Source: Pseudomonas sp. UBA4194 (GTDB lineage: Bacteria > Pseudomonadota > Gammaproteobacteria > Pseudomonadales > Pseudomonadaceae). Taken from it: a stretch of DNA of 64,000 nucleotides. The notes below the pieces were generated by a model. That model was not told the DNA's origin. It saw only the letters and a program-made list of their open reading frames with translations, and made no database searches. Below, piece after piece: positions 1 through 7,881 of this stretch. The stretch covers positions 16,369 to 80,368 of the forward strand of contig NZ_DFUE01000011.1 in NCBI RefSeq assembly GCF_002379585.1, in the 5' to 3' direction. Made by a program: the position numbers and the translations under genes. Numbering within the stretch: position 1 is the stretch's first letter; each line of letters opens with the position of its first letter.

Positions 1-2
1 TG

Positions 3-776
3 TGCGCCTGGATGCTACCCCAGCGACCAGACACCCAAGGCAGTGCCAAACCTCGCCATCTGGACCCGGCGGCACTCGGCACGCCGAGTCTGGCGCTGGC
101 CAACGCGGTGCGAGAGACCCTGCGCATCGGCGATATCATCGAAGCCATGCTGGGGGCCATGGGCAATGTGCTGCGCGGGACCCAGACCGCAGTGACGCAG
201 CAGGTGCGCTCGCTCAACGACGACGCCGAGGCCTTGTACAGCTCCATCAAACTGTACCTGGCGCAGATGCCGCGAGAAGACCTGGGCGAACAGGACAGCC
301 GGCGCTGGGCGGAAATCATCGAGCTGGCCATCAACCTCAAACTGTCCGCAGATTTGATCGAACGCATGCTGCGCAAGGTCCAGCAGCAAAAGACCTCGCA
401 GCGCCGCTCGTTCTCGGAAGTCGGCCTTGAGGAACTGGCGGGCCTGCACAGCCAACTATTGGCCAACCTGCGCCTGGGGCTCTCGGTATTTCTCAGCGGC
501 GACCCGGAAAGCGCACGTCAGCTGCTTCGGGAAAAGCGTCGCTTCCGCGCTCAGGAACGTCGATTGGCCCATGCGCATGTCAGCCGCTTGCAGCGCAAGG
601 TGGTGCAGAGCATCGAAACCAGTTCGCTGCATCTGGAGCTTATCGCCGACATGAAGCGTCTCAACTCGCTGTTCTGCGGCAGTGCCTATGTGGTGCTGGA
701 AAACACCGACACCGGCGCTTTGCTCCCGGAACGCCAACAGCCCGTCGACGAACTGGACGTCAACCATCCGGCCTGA
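3..776 (+). CDS. Na/Pi cotransporter family protein, C-terminal part (5' end outside window)
   Basis: The reading frame is open from the left edge, so only about 258 C-terminal residues are present and the membrane part is missing. What remains is an almost entirely helical, charged cytoplasmic segment of the PhoU type that follows the Na/phosphate cotransporter (NptA/YjbB) membrane domain. Typical stretches are IGDIIEAMLG near the start and a helix rich in Arg and Glu near REKRRFRAQERRLAHAH. No transmembrane segment is seen in this part. Such proteins export or import inorganic phosphate with sodium at the inner membrane. The family call rests on the PhoU-like helices, so it is probable and not certain. 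Confidence 0.7.
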   Translation, partial: CAWMLPQRPDTQGSAKPRHLDPAALGTPSLALANAVRETLRIGDIIEAMLGAMGNVLRGTQTAVTQQVRSLNDDAEALYSSIKLYLAQMPREDLGEQDSRRWAEIIELAINLKLSADLIERMLRKVQQQKTSQRRSFSEVGLEELAGLHSQLLANLRLGLSVFLSGDPESARQLLREKRRFRAQERRLAHAHVSRLQRKVVQSIETSSLHLELIADMKRLNSLFCGSAYVVLENTDTGALLPERQQPVDELDVNHPA

Positions 777-864
777 GTTGCCCTGGCCACCCACAGCGCT
801 ATGAACGTCTGGTAGGGTTGGGAGTCTGTTCCCATGACGTAGCCGATTCGGATGGAAGGGATTC

Positions 865-2301
865 ATGCATGAGCAGGTGAAGAGCGCAGCCACCGCAAGC
901 TGGTTACGCGCCGGGCTGCTGGCGGCATTGCTGCTGACCTTGGGCCGTGACGCCTGGGCGCTGGACCGCTTTCAAGTCGAGGGCTACCTGCTTCCCAATG
1001 GCCTGCAGGTGCTGCTCAAGCCGGGTGACGAGCGTGCGCACGTGTCCGTCCGCCTGGTGGTGGGGGTTGGCTTCGACGACTTTTCCTGCGCCGACCAGGA
1101 ACTGCCTCATCTGCTCGAACACCTGCTGTTCAGTGGCATCGACGACAGCGGCGAAGGAGGCCTGGAAGAGCGCATGCAGGCCCTGGGCGGCGAATGGAAC
1201 GCCTTCACCAGCAGTGCCGATACCACCTTCGTGATCGAAGCGCCGGCGCGCAATCAGCGCAAGGTGCTGGACCTGCTGCTGGCCGCCGTCACCCAGACCC
1301 GCATCGACGAGAAAGCCCTGCAGACCTCGAAGAAGATTGTCGAGCGTGAGGACGGCGGCCACTATTCCCATTTGCAGCGCCTGCTGGACCGTCAGGACCT
1401 GGGCCACAGCGCCAGCAATCAATTGGCGGTCGAGCTGGGCCTGAAATGCCCGGAGCGGGCAGACGTCAACACACTCACCCTGGAGCAGGTGCAGACCGTA
1501 CGGCAGAACTGGTATGCGCCGAACAACATGAGCCTGATCGTGGTCGGCGGCCTGGACAAGCTGTTGCCGGCCTATCTGGAACGCAGCTGGGGCGAACTGG
1601 AAGCCGTCGAGCCCAGCGATCATCAGGACCTGCGTTCGGTCACCCACACCGCCGAGCCCGAACGTGACCTTACCAAGGGCTGGTTGGGGGACGGCGCCAA
1701 AGTCCACCTGTTCTATCTGGAGCCAACGCTGCAGGTGGAAAATCCAGCCACCCTGGACCTGCTGCAAAACTACCTGGACTGGGCGTTGTACCGCGAGCTG
1801 CGGCTCAAGCATGGGTTGTCCTACGGGCCATGGGTAGCCCGGGAATCGTTCGGTGACAGCGGCTTGCTGAGCATGAATGCGGATGTCGATCGTGCCGACC
1901 TGGGCGAAACCGGCCTGGTGCTCGGCCAATTGGTGCAACGCCTGCAGGAGGAGGGCCTGGACCCCGCCACCTTCGACCGCCTGAAGAACCTGGCGATCTC
2001 TCGACAGGCCTGGGCGGCTCAGGGCAATAGTGCGGTGGCCGACTATTACTGGGGCGCGCTGACCGATTACGTCGACGGACGCTTCACCAACCCGGCCAGG
2101 CAAATCCAGCAGGTCAGCCTCAAGGAAGCCAACGCTGCCATGCGCGAAATGTTCGGCAAGCCTGGCTATATACGGGTGGAAAGGCCGCTGCTGAGCTATG
2201 ACCAGTTGTATGAGCTGGCCTGGGCGGCACTGGCAGGCCTGCTCGCGTTGCTGCTAGTCATTGCTTTCTGGCGGCGGCGCCGACGCGCCGCCAAGCGTTA
2301 A
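865..2301 (+). CDS. M16 family zinc metallopeptidase, membrane anchored
   Basis: This 478-residue protein has the inverted zinc motif HLLEH at residues 82-86 and downstream acidic residues (E160, E162) at about the spacing expected for the third zinc ligand, so the active site looks complete. An N-terminal signal or anchor segment lies at about residues 14-32. A hydrophobic helix followed by an Arg/Lys-rich tail at the extreme C terminus suggests a second membrane anchor. It carries one catalytic M16 half and one M16_C-like half, about half the size of pitrilysin. A purine-rich GGAAGGG lies just before the ATG. The likely role is a periplasmic membrane-bound peptidase of unknown substrate. 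The next gene follows after 44 bp and may be cotranscribed. Confidence 0.85.
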   Translation: MHEQVKSAATASWLRAGLLAALLLTLGRDAWALDRFQVEGYLLPNGLQVLLKPGDERAHVSVRLVVGVGFDDFSCADQELPHLLEHLLFSGIDDSGEGGLEERMQALGGEWNAFTSSADTTFVIEAPARNQRKVLDLLLAAVTQTRIDEKALQTSKKIVEREDGGHYSHLQRLLDRQDLGHSASNQLAVELGLKCPERADVNTLTLEQVQTVRQNWYAPNNMSLIVVGGLDKLLPAYLERSWGELEAVEPSDHQDLRSVTHTAEPERDLTKGWLGDGAKVHLFYLEPTLQVENPATLDLLQNYLDWALYRELRLKHGLSYGPWVARESFGDSGLLSMNADVDRADLGETGLVLGQLVQRLQEEGLDPATFDRLKNLAISRQAWAAQGNSAVADYYWGALTDYVDGRFTNPARQIQQVSLKEANAAMREMFGKPGYIRVERPLLSYDQLYELAWAALAGLLALLLVIAFWRRRRRAAKR

Positions 2302-2345
2302 CCCAGGCAAGTCGGTATCCTGTTGCCGATTGCCCTGCCTGTTGT

Positions 2346-3395
2346 GTGAAGCCGATGCCGTATTACGTCCAGCGCCTAATCGAACTTATCAAGCGCTACC
2401 CTGGCGTCATTGCCCTGGGTGGCTTCATTTCCGGTATCGGCAGCTTTGTGCTGGTAGATCGCCAGGCGGGCCTGGCCAGCTGGATCGCCGTGGTCATGCT
2501 GCTGACCTGGGTCTGGCTGATGCTGGAGAACACCTTCACGCAACTGTTCACCCGGGTATTCAAGCGCGAGATCCCGCAGCCGGTGTTGCGCTACGCGACG
2601 CAGATGATTCACCAGGAAAGCTTGTTCTTCGTCCTGCCGTTTTTCTATATCACCACCACCTGGAACAGCGGTCAGCTGATCTTCACCGGCTTGCTGACGC
2701 TGGCAGGCCTGGTGTCGATCATCGATCCGCTTTACTACAAGTGGGTCGCCCCGCGGCGCTGGCTGTTCATGGCCTTGCATACCCTGACCCTGTTCGCGGC
2801 CATGTTGACGGCATTGCCGATCATTCTGCACCTGACCACCGACGAAAGCTTCAAGTTGGCCCTGGCCACGGCGATGCTGTTGTCGTTCCCCAGCCTGGCG
2901 GTGAGCTTCCCGATCAATCACTGGCGGCGTGGCGTGGCACTGTTGCTGGTGACGCTGGCCATCGGTGGCGCCGGCTGGATGCTGCGCTCCTGGGTGCCAC
3001 CGGCGACCCTGTGGCTGACCGAAGTGGCGGTGACCACCGAGCTGGACAACCAGAATCGCACCCATGGCGACAGCCTCGATACCGTGACCGCGGCACAGGT
3101 GCGCAGCTCAGGCTTGTATGCCTACACAGCGATCAATGCCCCGCGCGGGCTGGACGAGCGCATTTATCATGTGTGGCAGCAGAACGGTAAGGAAGTCGAC
3201 CGCATCGCCCTGGATATCCATGGCGGCCGCAAGGAAGGCTACCGCGCCTGGACCCACAAGCAGAACTTCCCGGGCAATGTGGCCGGTAACTGGCAGGTCC
3301 GGGTGCTGACCGAAGACGGTCAGATCGTCGGCGTGCTGCGCTTCAAGGTCACCGACGACGCGGCTCAGGCCGCCGTGGCGCCAAAGAACCAGTAG
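2346..3395 (+). CDS. DUF5924 / DUF2914 family membrane protein
   Basis: The 349-residue product starts with about six hydrophobic helices (roughly residues 20-225) and ends in a soluble domain with the DUF2914 signature: IYHVWQQNG, IALDIHGGRKEGYRAWT and a final VLRFKVTD. These two parts match the DUF5924 architecture common in Pseudomonas. The soluble part probably faces the periplasm and has a beta-rich fold, with no known function. The start shown is GTG; an ATG three codons later is an alternative. The 3' end overlaps the converging downstream gene by 31 bp, so no terminator fits between them. Confidence 0.8.
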   Translation: MKPMPYYVQRLIELIKRYPGVIALGGFISGIGSFVLVDRQAGLASWIAVVMLLTWVWLMLENTFTQLFTRVFKREIPQPVLRYATQMIHQESLFFVLPFFYITTTWNSGQLIFTGLLTLAGLVSIIDPLYYKWVAPRRWLFMALHTLTLFAAMLTALPIILHLTTDESFKLALATAMLLSFPSLAVSFPINHWRRGVALLLVTLAIGGAGWMLRSWVPPATLWLTEVAVTTELDNQNRTHGDSLDTVTAAQVRSSGLYAYTAINAPRGLDERIYHVWQQNGKEVDRIALDIHGGRKEGYRAWTHKQNFPGNVAGNWQVRVLTEDGQIVGVLRFKVTDDAAQAAVAPKNQ

Positions 3396-4606
3396 CACAC
3401 CACGATCGCGGCGATCACCCCGGCCAGGTCCGCCAGCAACGCGCAGCCCACCGCGTGGCGGGCACGCTGGATACCCACTGCACCGAAGTACACCGCCAAG
3501 ACATAGAACGTGGTTTCGGTGCTGCCCTGGATGGTCGCTGCCACCAGTGCGGGAAAACTGTCCACGCCATGGGACTGCATGGTTTCAATGAGCATGGCGC
3601 GGGCGGCGCTGCCGGAGAACGGCTTGACCAGGGCCGTGGGCAGGGCATCGACGAAGCGGGTGTCCATGCCCAGCCACTGGATCAGGTGGCGAATGCCGTC
3701 CAGGCCGAATTCCAGCGCGCCGGATGCACGCAGGACACCCACCGCGCAGAGCATCGCCACCAGGTACGGCAGCAAGCTCTTGGCCACATCGAAGCCTTCC
3801 TTGGCGCCCTCGACGAAGGCTTCATACACCTTGACCTTGCGCAATGCGCCGATCACCAGGAACAGGATGATCAGGCCAAACAGCGTCAGGTTGCCCAGAA
3901 TCGAGGACAACCCCGCCAGCGCGGTGGCTGACAGCGTGCCGAGGAAGGCCATGAAGGCGCCCAGCAGCAGGGCGCCGGGGATCATGTAGGCCAGCACCAC
4001 CGGGTCCCACAGGCGCAGGCGCTGCATGAACGCTACCGCCAGCAGGCCGACGATAGTGCCCACGGTGGTGGCCAGCAGGATAGGCAGGAACACCAGGGTG
4101 GGGTCCGGGGCGCCTTGCTGGGCGCGGTACATGAAGATCGACACCGGCAGCAGCGTCAGTGACGAGGCATTGAGGACCAGAAACAGGATCTGGGCGTTGC
4201 TCGCCGTGGTCGCACTGGGGTTGAGTTCCTGCAGCGAACGCATCGCCTTGAGCCCGATGGGCGTGGCGGCGTTGTCCAGGCCCAGGCCGTTGGCGGCGAA
4301 GTTCATGGTGATCAGGCCCAGGGCCGGATGTCCGCGGGGGACTTCAGGCATCAGGCGAGCGAACAACGGACCGAGCACCTTGGCCAGCCAATCGACGATG
4401 CCGGCCTTCTCGGCGATTTTCAGGAAGCCCAGCCAAAGCGTCAGGGTGCCGAACAGCAACACCATGACTTCTACCGACAGCTTGGCCATGGCGAACAGGC
4501 TTTCGACCATGGCCGCGAAGATGCCAGCGTTGCCGCCCACCAGCCATTGGCCAAAGGCAGAGATGGCTGCCACCAGAAAAAAACTGAGCCACAGGCCGTT
4601 GAGCAT
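3365..4606 (-). CDS. Nucleoside-recognition (Gate) domain membrane protein, SpmA/SpmB-type fusion
   Basis: The 413-residue protein is very hydrophobic, with about ten predicted helices and two Gate-type halves, as in fused SpmA-SpmB proteins. Landmarks are NFAANGLGLDNAATPIGLKA in the first half and GSTETTFYVLAVYFGAVG in the second. I chose the ATG at 4606 because AGGGGA lies at good distance before it; an in-frame upstream extension reads as non-coding. It probably moves or senses small molecules at the inner membrane, with unknown substrate. It lies downstream of gltP in the same direction, separated by a 132-bp gap with a REP palindrome. Confidence 0.8.
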   Translation of the reverse strand: MLNGLWLSFFLVAAISAFGQWLVGGNAGIFAAMVESLFAMAKLSVEVMVLLFGTLTLWLGFLKIAEKAGIVDWLAKVLGPLFARLMPEVPRGHPALGLITMNFAANGLGLDNAATPIGLKAMRSLQELNPSATTASNAQILFLVLNASSLTLLPVSIFMYRAQQGAPDPTLVFLPILLATTVGTIVGLLAVAFMQRLRLWDPVVLAYMIPGALLLGAFMAFLGTLSATALAGLSSILGNLTLFGLIILFLVIGALRKVKVYEAFVEGAKEGFDVAKSLLPYLVAMLCAVGVLRASGALEFGLDGIRHLIQWLGMDTRFVDALPTALVKPFSGSAARAMLIETMQSHGVDSFPALVAATIQGSTETTFYVLAVYFGAVGIQRARHAVGCALLADLAGVIAAIVVCYWFFGATAA

Positions 4607-4695
4607 CGGGCGTTCCCCTGTTTTGAAGATGCCGGGGATGATAGCCCAAAGGGGGTGGTGAGTCTGTGGGGGTGGGGTGAATGTGGGGGCGCTAT

Positions 4696-4718
4696 CGCGG
4701 GCAGAGCCCGCTCCCACA
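4696..4718. repeat. REP palindrome, family A
   Basis: The core CGGGCAGAGCCCGCTCCC is a short imperfect palindrome of the common Pseudomonas REP type. The same 23-bp sequence occurs in reverse orientation at 12144-12166, which shows it is a dispersed repeat. It sits between gltP and the nucleoside-recognition gene and may act in mRNA 3'-end processing. Confidence 0.85.
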
Positions 4719-4738
4719 GGCTCTGCCGCGCCTGCAGG

Positions 4739-6070
4739 TTATTCCGGGGCGCGCTGGCCTTCGGCTGCTACCGCCTTGCTGCGCAGGTGGGGCAGTGAGT
4801 TCCAGTAGCGTTCGCCCTTGGCGTCGTCGTACATGCCTTCCCAACGGGCGATGACCAGTACGGCCAGGGCATTGCCGATCACGTTCAGCGCGGTACGGGC
4901 CATGTCCATGATGCGGTCGACGCCGGCAATGAATGCCAGGCCTTCCAGCGGGATACCCACACTGCCCAAGGTCGCCAGCAGTACCACGAAGGAAACCCCG
5001 GGCACGCCGGCGATGCCTTTGGAGGTGACCATCAGGGTCAGCACCAGCATCAGCTGCTGGCCGACGGACAGATCAATGCCGTACAGCTGGGCAATGAACA
5101 GCGCCGCGATGCTCTGATACAGGGTCGAGCCGTCGAGGTTGAACGAGTAACCGGTCGGCACCACGAAGCTGCTGATGGCCTTCGGTGCGCCATAGGCTTC
5201 CATCTTCTGGATCACGCGTGGCAACACGGTCTCGGAGCTGGCGGTGGAGTAGGCCAGCACCAGCTCGTCCTTGAAGATGCGGAACAGCTTGAACACCGAG
5301 AAGCCGAACAGCCGGGCAATCAGGCCCAGCACGCCGATGGCGAAGAACAGGATGGCAACGTAGACCAGGATGACCAGCTTGGCCAACGGCAGCAGGGAGG
5401 CGAAACCGAAGTTGGCAACGGTGACGGCGATGAGTGCGAAGACGCCGATGGGTGCGTAGTTCATGATCATGTGCGTGACCTTGAACATGGTTTCCGACAC
5501 GCCCTGGAATATCTTCACCAACGGCTCGCGGGTTTCGCCCGGCAGGCTCGACAGTCCCAGACCGAACAAGACCGAGAAGAAAATGATCGGCAGCATGTCG
5601 CCACGGGCAATTGCCGCGAACACGTTCGAAGGGATCAGGTTGAGGATGGTGGCGATGAAGGCGTGATCATGCTGCACCTCGGCCGTGGTTTTCTCGTACT
5701 GGGAGATATCCACGGTGCCCAGGGTGCTCATGTCGATACCCAGGCCTGGGTGGAAGACATTGGCCAGGCCCAGTCCCACCAGGATCGCGATGGTGGTGAC
5801 GACTTCGAAGTAGATGATGGTCTTGAGACCGATGCGGCCCAGCTTTTTCGCGTCGCCGACACCGGCGATGCCGACGATCAGGGAAGAAATAACGATCGGG
5901 ATGACGATCATCTTGATCAGGCGAATGAAGATATCGCCTGCCGGTTGCAGCACATTACTGATCCACCAGGTCTTCTCGGCACTGAAGTGATTCAGGAACG
6001 CCCCCAGGGCGATGCCCAGCACCAATCCGATGAGAATCTGCCAGGCGAGGCTCAGTTTTGCCTTCTTCAT
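4739..6070 (-). CDS. gltP: Glutamate/aspartate:proton symporter GltP
   Basis: The 443-residue product is a dicarboxylate/amino acid:cation symporter (SLC1/DAACS family). It shows the serine-rich reentrant loop (STASSETVLPRV), the NLDGSTLYQSIAALF segment and the substrate-side motif AGVDRIMDMARTALNVIGN. Eight transmembrane helices and two hairpin loops fit the family, and the length is normal. AAGGG precedes the ATG. It takes up acidic amino acids with protons at the inner membrane. I saw no sigma-54 promoter or AauR-like site upstream, unlike some acidic amino acid transport genes of Pseudomonas. Confidence 0.9.
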   Translation of the reverse strand: MKKAKLSLAWQILIGLVLGIALGAFLNHFSAEKTWWISNVLQPAGDIFIRLIKMIVIPIVISSLIVGIAGVGDAKKLGRIGLKTIIYFEVVTTIAILVGLGLANVFHPGLGIDMSTLGTVDISQYEKTTAEVQHDHAFIATILNLIPSNVFAAIARGDMLPIIFFSVLFGLGLSSLPGETREPLVKIFQGVSETMFKVTHMIMNYAPIGVFALIAVTVANFGFASLLPLAKLVILVYVAILFFAIGVLGLIARLFGFSVFKLFRIFKDELVLAYSTASSETVLPRVIQKMEAYGAPKAISSFVVPTGYSFNLDGSTLYQSIAALFIAQLYGIDLSVGQQLMLVLTLMVTSKGIAGVPGVSFVVLLATLGSVGIPLEGLAFIAGVDRIMDMARTALNVIGNALAVLVIARWEGMYDDAKGERYWNSLPHLRSKAVAAEGQRAPE

Positions 6071-6682
6071 GTCGTTACCCTTTTCAAGTCAACTCGTAAT
6101 GCCCGGCGGGCAGCAATCAGCGGCTCGCTGGACATTCGTAGAGGGTCTTCCCCGGCCAGTGCCTGAGCGGTCTGGCCAACGAAAAAAGGCGCAACTATTC
6201 AGATGCATCCGCGCATCGTCTAATGCCGGAAATGACTACCCCATGCCTAATCGGCATAATCTTTTCGATGTGTGGACGGTTCAGCCGTGCGAGAGCACCT
6301 ATGCGTTCGGATTGCCGATGCCGGGAGAGGGCGCGCACAGCGGCCTGGGAAAACCCGATAAAACAGACAGATAGAATCGTTCGACAATCCGAACGGTTAT
6401 CCAAAGGAAAGGCTTGATACAAATAAATGCGATGGATGGCCTGCTGATGCAGGGCGCATGAGCGGTGCGCAAGTCCGACCTTCTCTACAAGGTACACGGA
6501 CCTGCGCAACGGCTGTCACCTGACCCGGCCCAGCGGGAGGCACTCCCTGTACCCCTAGATCACTCCGATTCAACTGCATCAGAACAACCCGGCCCCATGG
6601 TCATGACGGGCACGTTATGGGCACCCGCCATTTGCTCCGATGCTTGCAGGTCGACGCTACGGTTCCCTGCGAACGCATCGGG
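6071..6682. other. Gene-poor gap with an 11-bp inverted repeat
   Basis: About 610 bp between gltP and the lysozyme-inhibitor gene hold no convincing gene. Short open frames of 60-105 codons exist on both strands but lack a clear ribosome site and any recognisable domain. The sequence CGTTCGGATTG at 6304-6314 is repeated inverted as CAATCCGAACG at 6385-6395, and the second arm is part of a small CGTTCG/CGAACG hairpin at 6378-6395. The gltP promoter should lie in the left part. A small RNA or binding sites are possible but I cannot show them. Confidence 0.4.
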
Positions 6683-7153
6683 TCAATACCAGTTCGGATC
6701 CTTGCGCAGCTGCTCCATGAGCATCTGCTGCATGCCCTCATCGGGCTTGCCCAGGAAGCGATACGTCGCATGGCGCGTCGGCGATTTGTCAGCCGGAAGC
6801 CCGGCAGGGACTTCCACCAACAGCGCGTAGGCATCTTCCTTGTCCATGCTGAACGCCACCAGCAAGCGCTTGCTGCGACAGCCATCAGATGTCTCGCAAA
6901 GCGGGCCCACCAGGTAGCTGTCGCCGTCTTCCTCGACAACGGTCATCTGTTCAGGGGAAGCACCGCTCAGATTGATAATCCAATCTGGCAGTCGCTCCTC
7001 ATTCTTGACGACTCCCTGCCAGGTATCGCGGTACTCGGTGCTCGAGCCGAGCAGCTCGTTGACGCGAGACTGGCCATCGTTGGCCGCCGATGCCATTGCA
7101 CTGCTACCCAATAGCAGTGCAATGGCAACTCCCTTGAGCGTCATGCTGGCCAT
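6683..7153 (-). CDS. ivy: Ivy-type C-type lysozyme inhibitor, divergent
   Basis: The 156-residue protein has a signal peptide ending near SAMASAAND, so it is periplasmic. The LPDWIINLSGASPEQMTV region, the two-cysteine loop (C86 and C92), the LLVAFS strand, the FLGKPDEG segment and the terminal KDPNWY fit the Ivy family, which blocks C-type lysozymes. The loop reads CETSDGC instead of the canonical CKPHDC, so the histidine that plugs the lysozyme active site is missing. Inhibitory activity is therefore uncertain. The start lies 2 bp after the stop of the DUF1328 gene, with GAGG before it, so the two are almost certainly cotranscribed. The P. aeruginosa homologue is, from memory, PA5481. Confidence 0.75.
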   Translation of the reverse strand: MASMTLKGVAIALLLGSSAMASAANDGQSRVNELLGSSTEYRDTWQGVVKNEERLPDWIINLSGASPEQMTVVEEDGDSYLVGPLCETSDGCRSKRLLVAFSMDKEDAYALLVEVPAGLPADKSPTRHATYRFLGKPDEGMQQMLMEQLRKDPNWY

Positions 7154-7155
7154 GG

Positions 7156-7320
7156 TCAGCCTCGACCGCGACGGCCAAAGATGAACGAGGCGATGAACAA
7201 CACCAGGAATACAACGAACAGGATCTTGGCGATACCTGCGGCGGTGCCGGCGATACCACCGAAGCCCAGTACAGCAGCGATGATGGCAATGATCAGGAAT
7301 GTGACAGCCCAACTCAGCAT
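7156..7320 (-). CDS. DUF1328 family small membrane protein
   Basis: This 54-residue protein is nearly all membrane: two hydrophobic helices (WAVTFLIIAIIAAVLGFGG and ILFVVFLVLFIASFIFG) separated by GIAGTAAGIAK and ending in RRGRG. This is the DUF1328 (YtjA-like) pattern. The ATG at 7320 has AGGAG in front; a longer frame upstream has no ribosome site. Genes of this family are often induced by envelope or osmotic stress, but the molecular role is unknown. It lies between the 94-codon membrane protein gene and the Ivy-type gene, all leftward. Confidence 0.85.
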   Translation of the reverse strand: MLSWAVTFLIIAIIAAVLGFGGIAGTAAGIAKILFVVFLVLFIASFIFGRRGRG

Positions 7321-7416
7321 GGTATTACTCCTTGGTTTTTGGAACTCTGTGGAGGCTACTGCCACCGGTTACCGCCTGGTTGAATCCAGGCGTGGAAAAA
7401 TCGGATCAGTTCGTGA

Positions 7417-7701
7417 TCAAAAGACCCAGCTCTGGGTATGGGGAGCCGGCTCGGTGGATTGCACACGTTCGATGTTTTGTGCGGTCTGCGGACCTACCCA
7501 TTGGGCACTGGCGGGGTTGAGCCGCGCGGTATCTACCAATCGGGTCTGCGAGGGCAGCAAATGCTGGTCGGGCTGTGCTGCAACCCAGCGACCGTACTGT
7601 TGAACCGCCACCAGCGTGACCAACACCGCAAGCACCAGAAACAGCACCTGACGTACTGGCTGGGAAGAAGCGGACACTTGGGCGGCGTATGGGCGGTTCA
7701 T
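7417..7701 (-). CDS. Small single-pass membrane protein, unknown function
   Basis: The 94-residue product has one clear transmembrane helix (VRQVLFLVLAVLVTLVAVQQ, about residues 17-36) and a polar C-terminal part that probably lies in the periplasm. I do not recognise a family. The ATG at 7701 has AAGGAG at ideal spacing. The gene is first in a leftward group with the DUF1328 and Ivy-type genes; the 96-bp gap to the next gene holds a GCCTGG/CCAGGC hairpin without a T-run, so read-through is likely. A sigma-54-type promoter lies 42 bp upstream of its start. Confidence 0.7.
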   Translation of the reverse strand: MNRPYAAQVSASSQPVRQVLFLVLAVLVTLVAVQQYGRWVAAQPDQHLLPSQTRLVDTARLNPASAQWVGPQTAQNIERVQSTEPAPHTQSWVF

Positions 7702-7754
7702 CCAGTAACTCCTTCCACGAGGTGGCATCATTCGTTGTTCGTGGAAGAACTATT

Positions 7755-7770
7755 GCAGCCTGCATGCCAA
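7755..7770 (-). promoter_or_regulatory. Sigma-54 (-24/-12) promoter for the small membrane protein gene
   Basis: Read on the minus strand the sequence is TTGGCATGCAGGCTGC followed by AAT. GG at 7768-7767 and GC at 7756-7755 are exactly 10 bp apart, as sigma-54 requires, and most flanking bases match the TTGGCA...TTGCA consensus, with C for T in the -12 element. The predicted start of transcription is near 7743, leaving a 42-base leader with AAGGAG. Confidence 0.7.
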
Positions 7771-7836
7771 CCTTTGCTACATAAATAATCTTATATAAAT
7801 CAATAGCTTACAAAACTATTACTGCCAGTCCGACTA

Positions 7837-7881
7837 GCAACCTGCACGATACCCCCTGTAGTGTCGGGCTATTTGCACGAT
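7837..7881. promoter_or_regulatory. Candidate activator boxes upstream of the 7755-7770 promoter
   Basis: GCAACCTGCACGAT at 7837-7850 is echoed by GCTATTTGCACGAT at 7868-7881, 31 bp further on, which is close to three helical turns. The near box sits about 94-107 bp upstream of the predicted start at 7743. The first 13 bases match a box beside algB (8880-8892) at 12 positions. Together this looks like an enhancer for a sigma-54 activator; AlgB is the natural candidate, but that is inference. Confidence 0.45.

Noticed and set aside
6223..6417. A 64-codon frame containing MCGRFS, like the start of SRAP (YedK) proteins
   Set aside because: Only six residues resemble SRAP, the MCGRFS lies inside the frame and the rest does not fit; chance or at best a remnant.
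7374..7389. A GG-N10-GC match that could be a third sigma-54 promoter before the DUF1328 gene
   Set aside because: Only the four invariant bases match, and it coincides with the hairpin; chance is more likely.
7371..7391. Hairpin GCCTGG/CCAGGC as a terminator after the 7417 gene
   Set aside because: Stem is only 6 bp and there is no T-run, so read-through to the DUF1328 gene is more likely.
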